Assembly: GCA_012862575.1 (NCBI GenBank)
Contig: BLSF01000024.1
Coordinates: 64,843 to 128,842, forward strand
Length of the DNA stretch: 64,000 nt
Origin: Parietichytrium sp. I65-24A
Lineage: Eukaryota; Sar; Bigyra; Thraustochytrida; Thraustochytriidae
Reading direction: 5' to 3'
A model generated the notes under the pieces. The model was not told the origin of the DNA. It saw nothing but the letters and a program-made list of their open reading frames with translations, and made no database searches. The position numbers and the translations under genes are program-made. Positions 51,233 through 60,830 of the stretch are shown here, piece by piece. How positions within the stretch are numbered: position 1 is the first letter of the stretch; the number at the start of each line of letters is the position of its first letter.

Positions 51233-51590
51233 TTGGTGGCTGCTTGATCAGTGACTTTTCCATGCGCAAAGACGGGCTGCCGATTGCATTTCGCAATGTC
51301 GTCCACATTGCACTTTGAGTACCTTTTATTTGAGCTTGACCTGACTTGATAAATTTTGAAAATAAGACTAGACGTGCAATTTTTACAGATCTCAGAAGCC
51401 GAGTAGACTTTTGTTTTGTGGAAGAATAAATTAAATTTCGTTGTTGGCAGTTTTCAAGTTAAAGAAAATAACTTGATGAGAGAAGAGAACATAAGCTTGG
51501 GAGTGAGATTCGATGCATTGCTTCTTGCGCTATATCTGACCCCTTGAAGATATATACAGCGCAGCAGCGCGCGATGAATTAGAAAGCGCC
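51233..51590. other. Convergent intergenic region, 0.36 kb
   Basis: Space between two 3' ends; AT-rich, no gene seen. Confidence 0.5.
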
Positions 51591-52244
51591 TCACTTTGAT
51601 CTGACATACCTCCTGTAAAGTACAAATATAAGTGCCAGGATTGCGAAGAGCACTTTGCTCTTCCGAGTTACGCCCAGCCAATTTCTCGGTTGAGGTTGCT
51701 CAGAGCTTTTATTCGCTCGTGCAATGGTTCTCTCCGAATACGACGTAGGCCTTCGTCTCGCCACAGGCTGACGCGACTCGCCTGATAGAACCTGTTGCAT
51801 GGCCTGGTCGTCTTCAACTGCATCAACAGAGGCAGAGCCTTCGTCCGCAGAAGTATCAGGACTGTCAAGTCGAAGGGAACCGTCTACGGCCTCCACCTCC
51901 TGCCAAGAAAGCATTGAAGCTTTCTTTAGCACACTTCCTGGGCCCCTTGTGAACGCCTCTTCCGCAGCTACTGACGAATCGTCATTTGAATCGTCTGCGG
52001 CGGATGCGACTGATGCCACATCGCTCAACGCCGCCCTCAAGTAAGCGTGACACGCTCCGCAAACGCGAACCTTCCTTCTTTTAAATCCCGGGACCCTCGA
52101 CGACTTAAACTCGGAGCATTTGGCGCAAAACAGCTTGCCGCACGAGCGGCAGTGATGCCTCCTACGAAACACGTTAAAGGAATCCCCGCAAGACATGCAC
52201 TCTGACGAGGCTGAATCGGGCAGCCACATTCGCCCAGCCTCCAT
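51591..52244 (-). CDS. FYVE zinc-finger protein with C-terminal tail anchor
   Basis: 217 aa, ATG at 52244. The FYVE domain fills residues about 7-70: the WLPD motif (WxxD), CMSCGDSFNVFRRRHHCRSC with the phosphatidylinositol-3-phosphate-binding RRHHCR, then CAKC and CGAC to complete eight zinc ligands. A Ser/Asp-rich region without structure follows (about 75-185). The last 22 residues are a hydrophobic helix with basic flanks (KVLFAILALIFVLYRRYVRSK), typical of tail-anchored proteins. The combination suggests a small tether, anchored in one membrane by its tail and binding PI3P on endosomes by its finger. That role is inferred. Confidence 0.87.
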   Translation of the reverse strand: MEAGRMWLPDSASSECMSCGDSFNVFRRRHHCRSCGKLFCAKCSEFKSSRVPGFKRRKVRVCGACHAYLRAALSDVASVASAADDSNDDSSVAAEEAFTRGPGSVLKKASMLSWQEVEAVDGSLRLDSPDTSADEGSASVDAVEDDQAMQQVLSGESRQPVARRRPTSYSERTIARANKSSEQPQPRNWLGVTRKSKVLFAILALIFVLYRRYVRSK

Positions 52245-53118
52245 CTCCCCTGAGCCTCAGTAAGTATCTCTTGCAATGATCCTCGCGAAGGGCCAATCCA
52301 CGCTCGAAGAGGCCGTCAGAATCCGCGCGATGCGGGACTTTGCCACGATGTCAGAGCACCACCAACCTCTGCACTCCCCACCCCGTTCCGACCTTTCAAG
52401 GCCGATGTTCCCTCACTCAGGCGCTCACAACTCACAAAGGCACCACGAATCCGCTCAACGCGCTCAGCGCTATACGCTTCGTGAACAGCTCTGCACTTGC
52501 CAGAGGCACCGTTTGCGCCAAGATACGTAGCCAAGAGCCGCGCCCAAAGTGGCGGACAGAGCGAGATATTATTACTTGCGACCCAAACACCAAACACCAA
52601 ACACGAAACAACAAACACGCACTGGCGGGTCCCTGCTCTTCCGCTAGGCTCGCTACAACACCAGCTTGCTGCTCTTGCTTGCTAACTAGTAGCGCCAGAG
52701 GCATCCAGAAGGCAGTGCGCTCTTCAATGTAGCTTCGGATTGTCAGTCGAAGACTCAGTCTGCTGCGATGCGCAACGTGCCTGCGAGTGGGATTGGGAGA
52801 AAGATGCTTATACTTCTTATTCTTCTGATCTGATCAATGACTAATACAATCTGTACACGGGTTTGAGCAAAGAGTAGCAGTTGCAAAGCATTTTCCTCGC
52901 GACACTATGGAAACGACTTGCCAATGTTTTGCTATCCTACTAGTAGACAGTAAGTACGACACCGCGATCTTGTCGATCTTGTCGGGCAAGAAGATGAAAA
53001 GTGACGGTGGAAGAATGTGTCGATGGATGGATAAATGGATGAATGGTTGAATGGGTACTTTGTGGAGTGAGGGTTGCTGATGGGGAATTTTAGTCGGCGC
53101 CTTCTAGGGGCATAGCAG
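52245..53118. other. Intergenic, 0.9 kb
   Basis: An ACACCAA-type repeat (52581-52619) lies about 340 bp upstream of the FYVE gene. Near 53018-53050 there are GATGGATGAATG words in the 3' flank of the APS kinase gene. No gene seen. Confidence 0.5.
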
Positions 53119-53961
53119 TTACAGGATCACTTTCTTCTCCTTGAGGAACTCGATGGTCTTGTTGACGCTATCTTCTACGCTCAGCTCGTGGGTTGGGAGG
53201 ACGAGCTCTGGGTTTTCTGGAGCTTCATATGGGTCATCAATGCCGGTGAAGCCCTTGAGCTGGCCTGCGCGAGCCTTCTTGTAGAGGCCCTTTGGATCTC
53301 TGGACTCTGCGACCTCGAGAGGAACATCAGCGAAGACTTCGTAAAATGGAACTCCTGCGCGCTTGTGCACCTCGCGGGCCATGTCACGGGAGCGCTTGTA
53401 AGGGCTGATGAAAGAGGTGATAGCGATGACTCCAGCATCTGCGAAGAGAGCAGCGACCTCTCCGATGCGGCGAAGATTCTCCTCGCGGTCTTCAGGGCTG
53501 AATCCAAGGCCCTTGTTGAGGCCGAAGCGAATGTTGTCTCCGTCGAGACGGTAGGCGTGGATTCCCATCTCCAAAAGCTTGCGCTCGAGAGCTGTGAGAG
53601 TACGTCCCAAGCGCGTCAGTCGCCGTATAATAAAACAAAATGGTAAAGGACAAAAGCGACGCGAGACGTCTCAAGACTTACCTGCTCCAACTGTGGACTT
53701 GCCGCTGCCACTCAAGCCGGTGACCCAAAGTGTAGCTCCGACATGCTTGGAGTCCAAAAAGGTGGCCCTCTCCTCCTTGGTCAAAAGCGCATCGCTCCAC
53801 ACGACGTTCTCATTATGGGAGGCGCGGATGTTGGTGGTGACCTCCTTGTGTCCGGTCTGCGTGTCCTTGGCGGAGGACATGGCTCTGCTTCCCAGCTTGG
53901 CTCCTGACTTGAGCAGTCCACGGCTGCCAAAAGCGCTCGATCTCGCAATAGTGCTCAGCAT
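53119..53961 (-). CDS. Adenylylsulfate (APS) kinase, two exons
   Basis: Makes PAPS from APS and ATP for sulfotransferases and sulfate assimilation. Exon 1 is 53961-53682 and exon 2 is 53591-53119. The 90 bp phase-1 intron has GTAAGT, a CTGAC branch-like site and ACAG, and the spliced frame gives 250 aa. The N-terminus (about 1-35) is basic, Ser/Ala-rich and without acids, suggesting a mitochondrial (or plastid-type) presequence. The P-loop GLSGSGKST is at 82-90, then [29 protein letters not shown], and [11 protein letters not shown], all standard APS-kinase motifs. The intron falls just after the P-loop. It is a stand-alone kinase, not fused to ATP sulfurylase. Its product is the donor that the sulfotransferase-like protein at 11122-13149 would use. 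Confidence 0.94.
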
Positions 53962-56068
53962 CTCGTTCGCCGCGTCTCCAATCTAGTACTTGTTCTGCTC
54001 AACGACTCCGATCGCGCCAAAGTAGACCCACTCCAACTTGTTCTTATCGTCCACATTGTCCACATCATTTCACATCTCTCTCTCCATCCCATCCCGTCTC
54101 CCCGCCAAGTCTTACCGCCGCACGCTATGCACCGGTAGCCCCCATCGTCACTCTGTCTACTCTGTCTATTACATCATGCCTATCCTGACTATCCTGTCTA
54201 TTCTGACTATTCAAGACATGTGCATCCTGTCCCTTGCGTCTCTCTATCTCTCTGTCTTCTACTGTCGCGGCTGTCTGGCTGGTACTCAGGATTGGGTACT
54301 CGGCACCAGTACGCGAGTACTAGAATCTTTTGGTTGGCATGTAAGCACTTTCTAATCAGCATTTGCCGAATGCCGATGTTTTCAGGACCGAGTTTCCGAG
54401 CAGCAGTCAGAGCTGTCAGAGAAGTCGGAGTAGACAGAGCAGCATGATGTTTTCCATGACCGCCGCTTTCTATGGGTTCTATATTCTTTTCGACCCAGCT
54501 AGAACTGATCTCGAGTCGATGTTTCTCGCGCAGCTTTTCCTTCCCTCCTGAACATCAATTATTCTATCTATTCTGCTCTGATGCTGATGTTTTCCCGAGG
54601 CCTTGGTGGATGTTACCGGGTATTAGCGATCGTGATAGTCTTGCTACACAGCCTACGCTTGAGCTACGCTCAGTAGCTTTAGTAGTAGTCTCCATACTGT
54701 GGGGGAGTAGTCCTTATAGTCGCCTCTCAGTCGATTCTGTGAGCGCTGTGCGTCGAGCCCGTGGTAGGGGTTTGAGACTAAGGGACACTACGGTACAAGT
54801 GTCGAGACGATGTTGTTCGTTGTATTCTTTTTGATCGCTATAGAGGATGTTATGTAAGGCTAATAGACAGGGGTTTGTCACTTGCAGCGAGAATTGGGAA
54901 GCTATCCCACGCATTCCCCACCTACAGGGCAGGGCAGAAGTCGAGCTTACCTCACATGGGGTGTACATCGTGTAAACTGTTTTCCGGAGCGGATATTGAG
55001 CGGTATCACAAGTGCGCGTAAAGGCAAAGCAAGAACCGAGAACCGAGAACCTAGAACCTGCTCTTCTGGTCTGTCGATCAGTTTCGTGCACGTCGGCTAC
55101 CATATCTCATAGAGAAAACACTAATACAGCATGAAAAGATCCAGAAGAACCGCCCATCCTTTGCTGTCTGTCACATTGTAAAACTGTCCATTGACTGTTT
55201 GTGATCGAAAAGTGCTGCACATGAAGCTCACACGAATCACCACTGTCAACAGGGGCTGCTTCGTTTCTCCCCATCATATTTTCAAGCAAGACCATGTATA
55301 AGTTCTCAATGGAGACAGCGAGAAGAGACTTTCGCATTCTGAATAAATGAATGAATTTATGTTGCGAAGAAATCACTCACTCGCTCACAGCAAGTGCAGC
55401 CGGTTCCGACTGCTACCTTGTAGCATAGTCGAGCATAGCGAAGAATAGCCAGCCATCCAATCACCACCTGGCGCCGCTGTAGGCCAAACTCCTATCTGCA
55501 CATACGCTCAGCCGGTGAGAGTATTCCACTCCAGCGCCAGGAACCAGTCGGCCTTCTCCTACCCTTTACGCTATCCATACTCTACTGGCCTACTAGCAGC
55601 GTCGACCGTGTATGGCCAGCCTTACTACCTCTTAGTAGCTCGCTACCCTCCCATGATCTTCTCAAACCTTCCTTAGCACTCACCTACCCACAGTACACCT
55701 CCTCTACCCACCATTAATACATTTCCCTTAGTCGCACTCTCCACCGATTCTTCCAGGTAGGACCCCCTAGTCCTCCATCGAATGGACGTGAGAGTAACCG
55801 CAGTCCTACTCATCTCCTATCCGCATGAGCTAGCAGTCACGTAGTCTCCCGCTAGGCGATCGGTGTAAATAAGATAGAAAAGTTACAACACAGTCCACAG
55901 TCAGTCAGTCATACTCAGTACTCGAAAGACCTCCCGTCACAGTGCGCAGCGCACATCGCAGAATAACGAAAGCGTCCTCGCTGCCACGCAGTCCGGTGCA
56001 CGAGCACAACAAGCCCAACAAGCACAGAGAGCGGGGCGGTTACGGTTAGGTTTGGGTTAGGGTTGAAG
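53962..56068. other. Intergenic, 2.1 kb
   Basis: No gene found. Pieces such as 54590-54830 and 55480-55870 are rich in CTA/TAG words and differ in feel from neighbouring sequence. CTGACTATC/CTGTCTATT words occur near 54160-54215. The right end carries the telomere-like motif. Confidence 0.45.
56045..56064 (+). promoter_or_regulatory. Telobox-like motif (GGTTAGG..GGGTTAGGG) in the 5' leader
   Basis: Two to three imperfect TTAGGG/TTTGGG units end a few bases before the start codon at 56069. In plants such short internal telomere-like boxes act in promoters of growth genes. That role here is only an analogy. Confidence 0.55.
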
Positions 56069-57481
56069 ATGTCGGGCATGTCCAAGCTTGCGATCGTGGG
56101 CGTGGCTGCGGGACTAGCGCTCGTGGGAGGAGCGCTGTACGTGCTGACTAGGCCGGCGCCTAAGCGTGAGGCGGTCGCGGGTAAGACTGGCGGCGCTGCT
56201 GGCAGTGTGTCAGATGCCGGTCAGGCGCCGCTGCAGCTGGAGACGACGATCAAAATCTTCGACAAGATTACGCAGATGATGCAGGTCGTGGTGATGAACT
56301 TGGCGGAGCACGAGCAGAAGCTGAGGCAGACGGCCGCACAGAGAGGCAAACCGCTCGCGGACAGCGATATGGAGAAGTATTTGATGGACCAGTTTAGGAA
56401 GGCCATGACGGAGGTGGAGCAGAGCGTGTACAGGGAGTTTAACACCACCGAGGAGGAGGTGCGCGTTGCTTCCCAGTTCTACGACAATGACCCAGATTTT
56501 AAGCAGTCTGTGGACAAGGTGAGTTTGCTGTGCAAGTCGGTGGTGTCCGTGGAGCTTACGAGGCCGGTGACTGACAGCAAGTGTTTGAATTGGCGTGTCT
56601 TTTCGTTTTTTTTTATTTTTACGTGCACAGCTCAAAAAGCTCTTCAAGGCTGTCACTGGCTTTCCAAACGACGAGGAGATTGAGATTCCAGATCACGTCA
56701 CCATGGACAAGACCCTGGATGTCATGGCGGAGGTACGTTGAAGAGATTTTCTGTTCTGTGTTTCCAGCGCGATCGCGATGGAGAGGATGGAGCTTTGCAC
56801 TGCGTCACGCATTCGACCAAGAGGGACCGGAGATGAGGAGAAACATTACGCTGCGTTCTTTCCGACAACCACGTTAGGGCTGATTACCCTGTGGTTCGAT
56901 TGACGATCCGTAATTCTGCAATTCTGATCCGTATTTCCTTCTTCTGGGATGTGCGAGAAGCTTTTTCGTGAGAAATTGCACCTACGCTTGTTGAGTATGT
57001 CCATGGCCTTCTCCATGCCATGGTCATAATTACAAGCGTGAAATTGATTCGTAGGGACCAGTGAACCGCCTGTGCTTAATTTCGACCCGACGCACCGGTG
57101 GCATGATCGTCCCTTCACATCCGCACAGCACTCCTCCTTGCGCTATGAACACTTTCACACTTTTACTGACTTTCCTCGTCTGTGTCGCTTGTCATTTTTC
57201 AGATTCTTGAAAACATCAATATCGCCGTCGAAACTATCTACAAACAGCTGGTTGACCAAGGTCTCTCTCCAGAGAGTGGCGAGTTCAAGATGGCTCTCCA
57301 GACCAAGTACATGAACGACGTTGCTACTATTCGCAAGGATGTCCACGAAAAGCACGACGTGACCGAGGACATCATCCACTCTGCAGTACTCAAATACCAG
57401 GACATCCCTCAATTCCGTGAGAAGCTTCTTGAGATCTCCAACGCTCACCGCGAGAGGTTGGACAAGATGGGAGGCATTTAG
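56069..57481 (+). CDS. Membrane-anchored helical protein of unknown function, three exons
   Basis: Exons 56069-56518, 56631-56732 and 57203-57481; both introns are phase 0 and the product is 276 aa. The ATG at 56069 is used. One N-terminal helix (about 6-27, LAIVGVAAGLALVGGALYVL) is followed by a basic/Pro stop (RPAPKR). The rest is soluble and mostly charged helices, including ETTIKIFDKITQMMQVVVMNLAEHEQKLRQ and a C-terminal helix ending MGGI. I recognise no domain. The predicted topology is a type II or signal-anchor protein with a cytosolic or lumenal coiled body. The second intron, 470 bp, is much longer than any other in the window. The coding sequence looks genuine because all three exons keep one frame with consensus splice sites. 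Confidence 0.75.
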
Positions 57482-57848
57482 ATTCTGTGTGACGTAGTGA
57501 AGACCTCGCCTTTTCAAGATCCTGTACCGTAATCACGTAATCTCATGAAAAGCTGGCGCGACCAAAACTTGTCATCACCTAAGGGACGATCGGTCTTGTC
57601 TTGGGCCACAGGCATGCTCGCGGGCGGGCGCGGCTGCTCGCTGAAAAAAACTTGCAATACTTGTTTTCTTCGCCATACATACAAATTATTATTTCACAAT
57701 TTGAACCTTTCTCTTTTTCCTCTTCCCCCTTGTGGCGGAAAGCTCTTGCGACTGACAAGTCATCTCAAGTTCAAAAAAAGTCACTTGATTAAAAGAGAGA
57801 GAGAGGACAAAAAATTGAGATTTTACGGTTATTTGAAACAAGGCTTCA
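57482..57848. other. Convergent intergenic region, 0.37 kb
   Basis: Between the 3' ends of the helical-protein gene and SF1. Only a short GAGAGAGA run at about 57796-57805 stands out. Confidence 0.5.
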
Positions 57849-59786
57849 CTACTTGGGAGGCGCAGGCGGCTGCGGAGGTGGCGGTGGAGGTGGCGGCCTT
57901 GGGAGCGGCGGCGCACCCATCACACCACCAGGCATACCAGGCATGGGCCCAGATCCTGGCGGACCGTTCCACATTGGTGGAGGCGGATGCATTGGTCTGC
58001 CATGGACAAATGGTTGCGGCGGGAGGCCTCCGTACATGTGTTGTGGAAAACCGTACATTCCAGGGGCGGCGCCGGGGAACATGTGTGGCATCGGGGGCTG
58101 CTGGTGGCCTGGAAATGGCATATGCGGGGCAGGGTTTGGAACAGGCGGGCTCTGCCCAGGAGGCGGAGGCGCGTGTGGCGCACTAGGTAATGGAAAGTTT
58201 GGACCTGATGGTGGCGGTGGCTGATCAGGAGGCGGGCGCCACGAAGACTCACTCCTTGGCGCTGAGTGAGGCGAGCTGGACGGCTGAGCCGGCGATGCTG
58301 CAGGAGAACGCGGCGGCTGCGGACGCTCGGAAGAAGGTTTTTCCACCTTCTCACCAAGCTCCTCCATAAACGACTGGAAGTCCTGGTCGAGCCGCTCTTG
58401 CGCGCGATCGGAGTTTCCTCCCCTGTCGTTTCCATTTTTGCGGGGACAATCGCTTGTGGGATGCGACCCATCTCCACAGATCGCACAGCGTACGTTTGCT
58501 CTTCGAAAGTCCCTGTCCGCCGTAAGCTTTGGGCACTCAAATTGTTTGTGGCCCGACATTCCGCAGTTGGTGCAGTAAGTCTCATCTCTCAACGTTCCAT
58601 TGATGAGAGCCAATTGCCGAAGCTGTTGCTGTTTGTGCTTGTTCATTGAGTCATCCAGCGGCTTTAGCAGGTCTTCAACCATCTTCACAGCCTTCTCAAC
58701 AGACTCCATAGTTGTGCCCTGAATTAAAACATGGAGATCATCCTCCAGGTCCTGGTTGTGTCGAATGCTTCGGCCGCCCCGACCTTCCTTTACTGAACCC
58801 TTGCCGCGAATTGCAACACTAGCGCCAGTTTCTGCCTCTAGTTTCTTTTGTGTGAGACCGCGCGGTCCGATAATGAGCCCGATGAAGTTATAATTTGGAT
58901 AATCCTTCACGGGGACATACACCTTGCGCTTGATTTTAACAGGCCTTTGACCACCACCATGCTGGCGAGTTCCTGGGTTCACTTTTTGCAACTCACCGTG
59001 CAAACGGGCTAGGTCATCCTCAAGCCTTGCTCTCATTCGCGCTTCTCGTGTGTTGAGGTGCTTTCCGTTGGCGTCATACATAGGCTCTGGAGACGGCGAC
59101 CGATCCGGATTTCTCGCTTCGCGGCGAGCATCCTCGGCGACAAATCGGAGTTTTTTCTGAGTCTCATCGATCTGCATCTTGAGAAGTAGAATTTTCTGCT
59201 GGTTCAAATTCGAACTTGCGTCATTATCGTTTGAATCGCCTCCGCCCCAGCGGCTTGATCTCTTACGACTAGCATTTTCATTATCGCCACTATCTCCCCA
59301 CCTGGAACGCTTCCGTGTTCCTTCGTTTCTGTCGCTTTCGCCGCGACCCTGATGACGCTCTCTGCTCCGGTCGCCCGTATCCCTGTCGTAGTTTCTATCT
59401 CGGTCTCTTTCTCTCTCGCGATCTCTCTCTCTGTCCCACCTGTCACGATCACGCTGCTCACGGCCGCTCCTTTCCCGATCGCGATACTTTTCAGAGCCCT
59501 GGTCCCTTTCTCTATCCCGCTCCGAATTGGAGTCTCTCTCTCGCTCCCTGTCTCGGCCTCTTTCGCGGTCATTGGAGTGAGAGCTGTTCCTGTCTCTGTC
59601 CCGATCTGAGTAGTCCCTCCGCTTCTGAGAACGGAGGTATTCCTCGTGCACTTGCCTGAAATGCCTCCAAGTCCCAAGCGAATGTGGCTCGGAAGGAAAG
59701 TCCCCAAACTCCCTTTGCATCCTGGAGTTCTCGTACCAGATCCTCAGCACTGGGTACACCTGTGCGGCAAGATCATGATCGGCCAT
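57849..59786 (-). CDS. SF1: Splicing factor 1 / branchpoint-binding protein (SF1/BBP)
   Basis: Recognises the intron branch sequence in early spliceosome assembly, with U2AF. 645 aa, ATG at 59786. The N-terminal ~40 residues precede a long Arg/Asp/Glu (RD/RE-rich) tract (about 50-165). The conserved SPSPEP motif is near 232, next to the typical NTREARMR helix. The KH/QUA2 domain spans about 285-390 (NFIGLIIGPRGLTQKKLEAETGA contains the GxxG-type loop). Two CCHC zinc knuckles follow: CTNCGMSGHKQFEC near 403 and CAICGDGSHPTSDC near 432. The C-terminus is Pro/Gly-rich (about 480-645). The RD tract is unusually long for SF1. A large minisatellite lies about 70 bp upstream of the start. Confidence 0.96.
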   Translation of the reverse strand: MADHDLAAQVYPVLRIWYENSRMQREFGDFPSEPHSLGTWRHFRQVHEEYLRSQKRRDYSDRDRDRNSSHSNDRERGRDRERERDSNSERDRERDQGSEKYRDRERSGREQRDRDRWDRERDRERERDRDRNYDRDTGDRSRERHQGRGESDRNEGTRKRSRWGDSGDNENASRKRSSRWGGGDSNDNDASSNLNQQKILLLKMQIDETQKKLRFVAEDARREARNPDRSPSPEPMYDANGKHLNTREARMRARLEDDLARLHGELQKVNPGTRQHGGGQRPVKIKRKVYVPVKDYPNYNFIGLIIGPRGLTQKKLEAETGASVAIRGKGSVKEGRGGRSIRHNQDLEDDLHVLIQGTTMESVEKAVKMVEDLLKPLDDSMNKHKQQQLRQLALINGTLRDETYCTNCGMSGHKQFECPKLTADRDFRRANVRCAICGDGSHPTSDCPRKNGNDRGGNSDRAQERLDQDFQSFMEELGEKVEKPSSERPQPPRSPAASPAQPSSSPHSAPRSESSWRPPPDQPPPPSGPNFPLPSAPHAPPPPGQSPPVPNPAPHMPFPGHQQPPMPHMFPGAAPGMYGFPQHMYGGLPPQPFVHGRPMHPPPPMWNGPPGSGPMPGMPGGVMGAPPLPRPPPPPPPPQPPAPPK

Positions 59787-59857
59787 GGTCTCGCTGTAAT
59801 CAACTACACCCGAACACCCGTCTTCTTTCCCGCAATTTTACTGCGACCAAAGATCCC

Positions 59858-60122
59858 ACAATCACAATCACAATCACAATCACGATATCACAATCACAAT
59901 CACAATCACGATATCACAATCACAATATCACAATCACAATCACAATCACGATATCACAATCACAATATCACAATCACAATCACAATCACGATATCACAAT
60001 CGCAATCACAATCACAATCACGATATCACAATCACAATCACAATCACGATATCACAATCACGATATCACAATCACAATATCACAATCACAATCACAATCA
60101 CGATATAACAATCACAATCACA
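59858..60122. repeat. Minisatellite of ATCACA and GATATCACA units
   Basis: About 265 bp of alternating hexamer ATCACA and nonamer GATATCACA units, in higher-order blocks of roughly 50 bp. It ends about 72 bp from the SF1 start codon. The GATATC palindromes recur. Confidence 0.95.
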
Positions 60123-60788
60123 CTCCAACACTTTCCAGCGCTCGCTTCTCTCTCCTTTCCTTCTCCGTCAAAGTCGGCTATCACAAGAAAATCCCCCACA
60201 GATGGATGATGAGTGCGCAACCACGTATTCCGGTAGCGCCAAAGCTTCCGCCACTAAAACAAGCACCGGCTCTCCGCTACCGACGGAGCCTTCTCAGAGC
60301 TAGGATGTGCGTGTCACTCGCAATTGCGCATCCCAAAATTCTGCGCTGCACAACTGTGGGCCCTCTGCTTTTCCCTCACTAACTCACTCACATTCACTGC
60401 TGCGCCACGATTTGAACCATATCTGGAGATACGAATGTCGGGTATTGTGAATATCCGCGTATCTGCAAGTACGCGTGAAGCTAGAGCTAGCTAGCAACCA
60501 AGTTCAACTTGTGGAGCGCGCGCTTTGGCGAGAGCGGGTACGCGGCGCGTACACTTTCAACGAGACAGTGCGCGTGGCATACGTTGTGGAGATTGTTGCA
60601 GCATTGCTTTTTGGACTTGGTCTGCAAAGTCGGACGTGGCAGTTGTGAACGAACGGTGGAAGTGCGTTTACTTGCACTTTGGACATCAACTGGGTGGAGA
60701 TAAAGTCGACATAGTTTAGGTGACGAGGGTCAAATTTCGCGAAAGCTGTTTCGATCGATTGATTGAAAAGTAGGTTTAGACACACACA

Positions 60789-60826
60789 AATATATATATA
60801 TATATATTTATATATTTATATATATA
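60789..60826 (+). repeat. TA-dinucleotide run next to the CWC15 start codon
   Basis: A broken (TA)n tract ends with TATATAAAAG directly before the ATG at 60831. It is probably part of the core promoter or 5' leader. Confidence 0.85.
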
Positions 60827-60830
60827 AAAG

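Larger units (their letters stand above)
59787..60830. other. Divergent intergenic region between SF1 and CWC15
   Basis: About 1 kb holding both promoters. It contains the ATCACA minisatellite on the SF1 side and a TA run on the CWC15 side. No gene is seen; a 64-codon frame at 60525 is not convincing. Confidence 0.55.

Noticed and set aside
59858-60122. Regular repeats resembling a CRISPR array
   Set aside because: Units are only 6-9 bp, contiguous and without unique spacers, and the setting is eukaryotic. It is a minisatellite.
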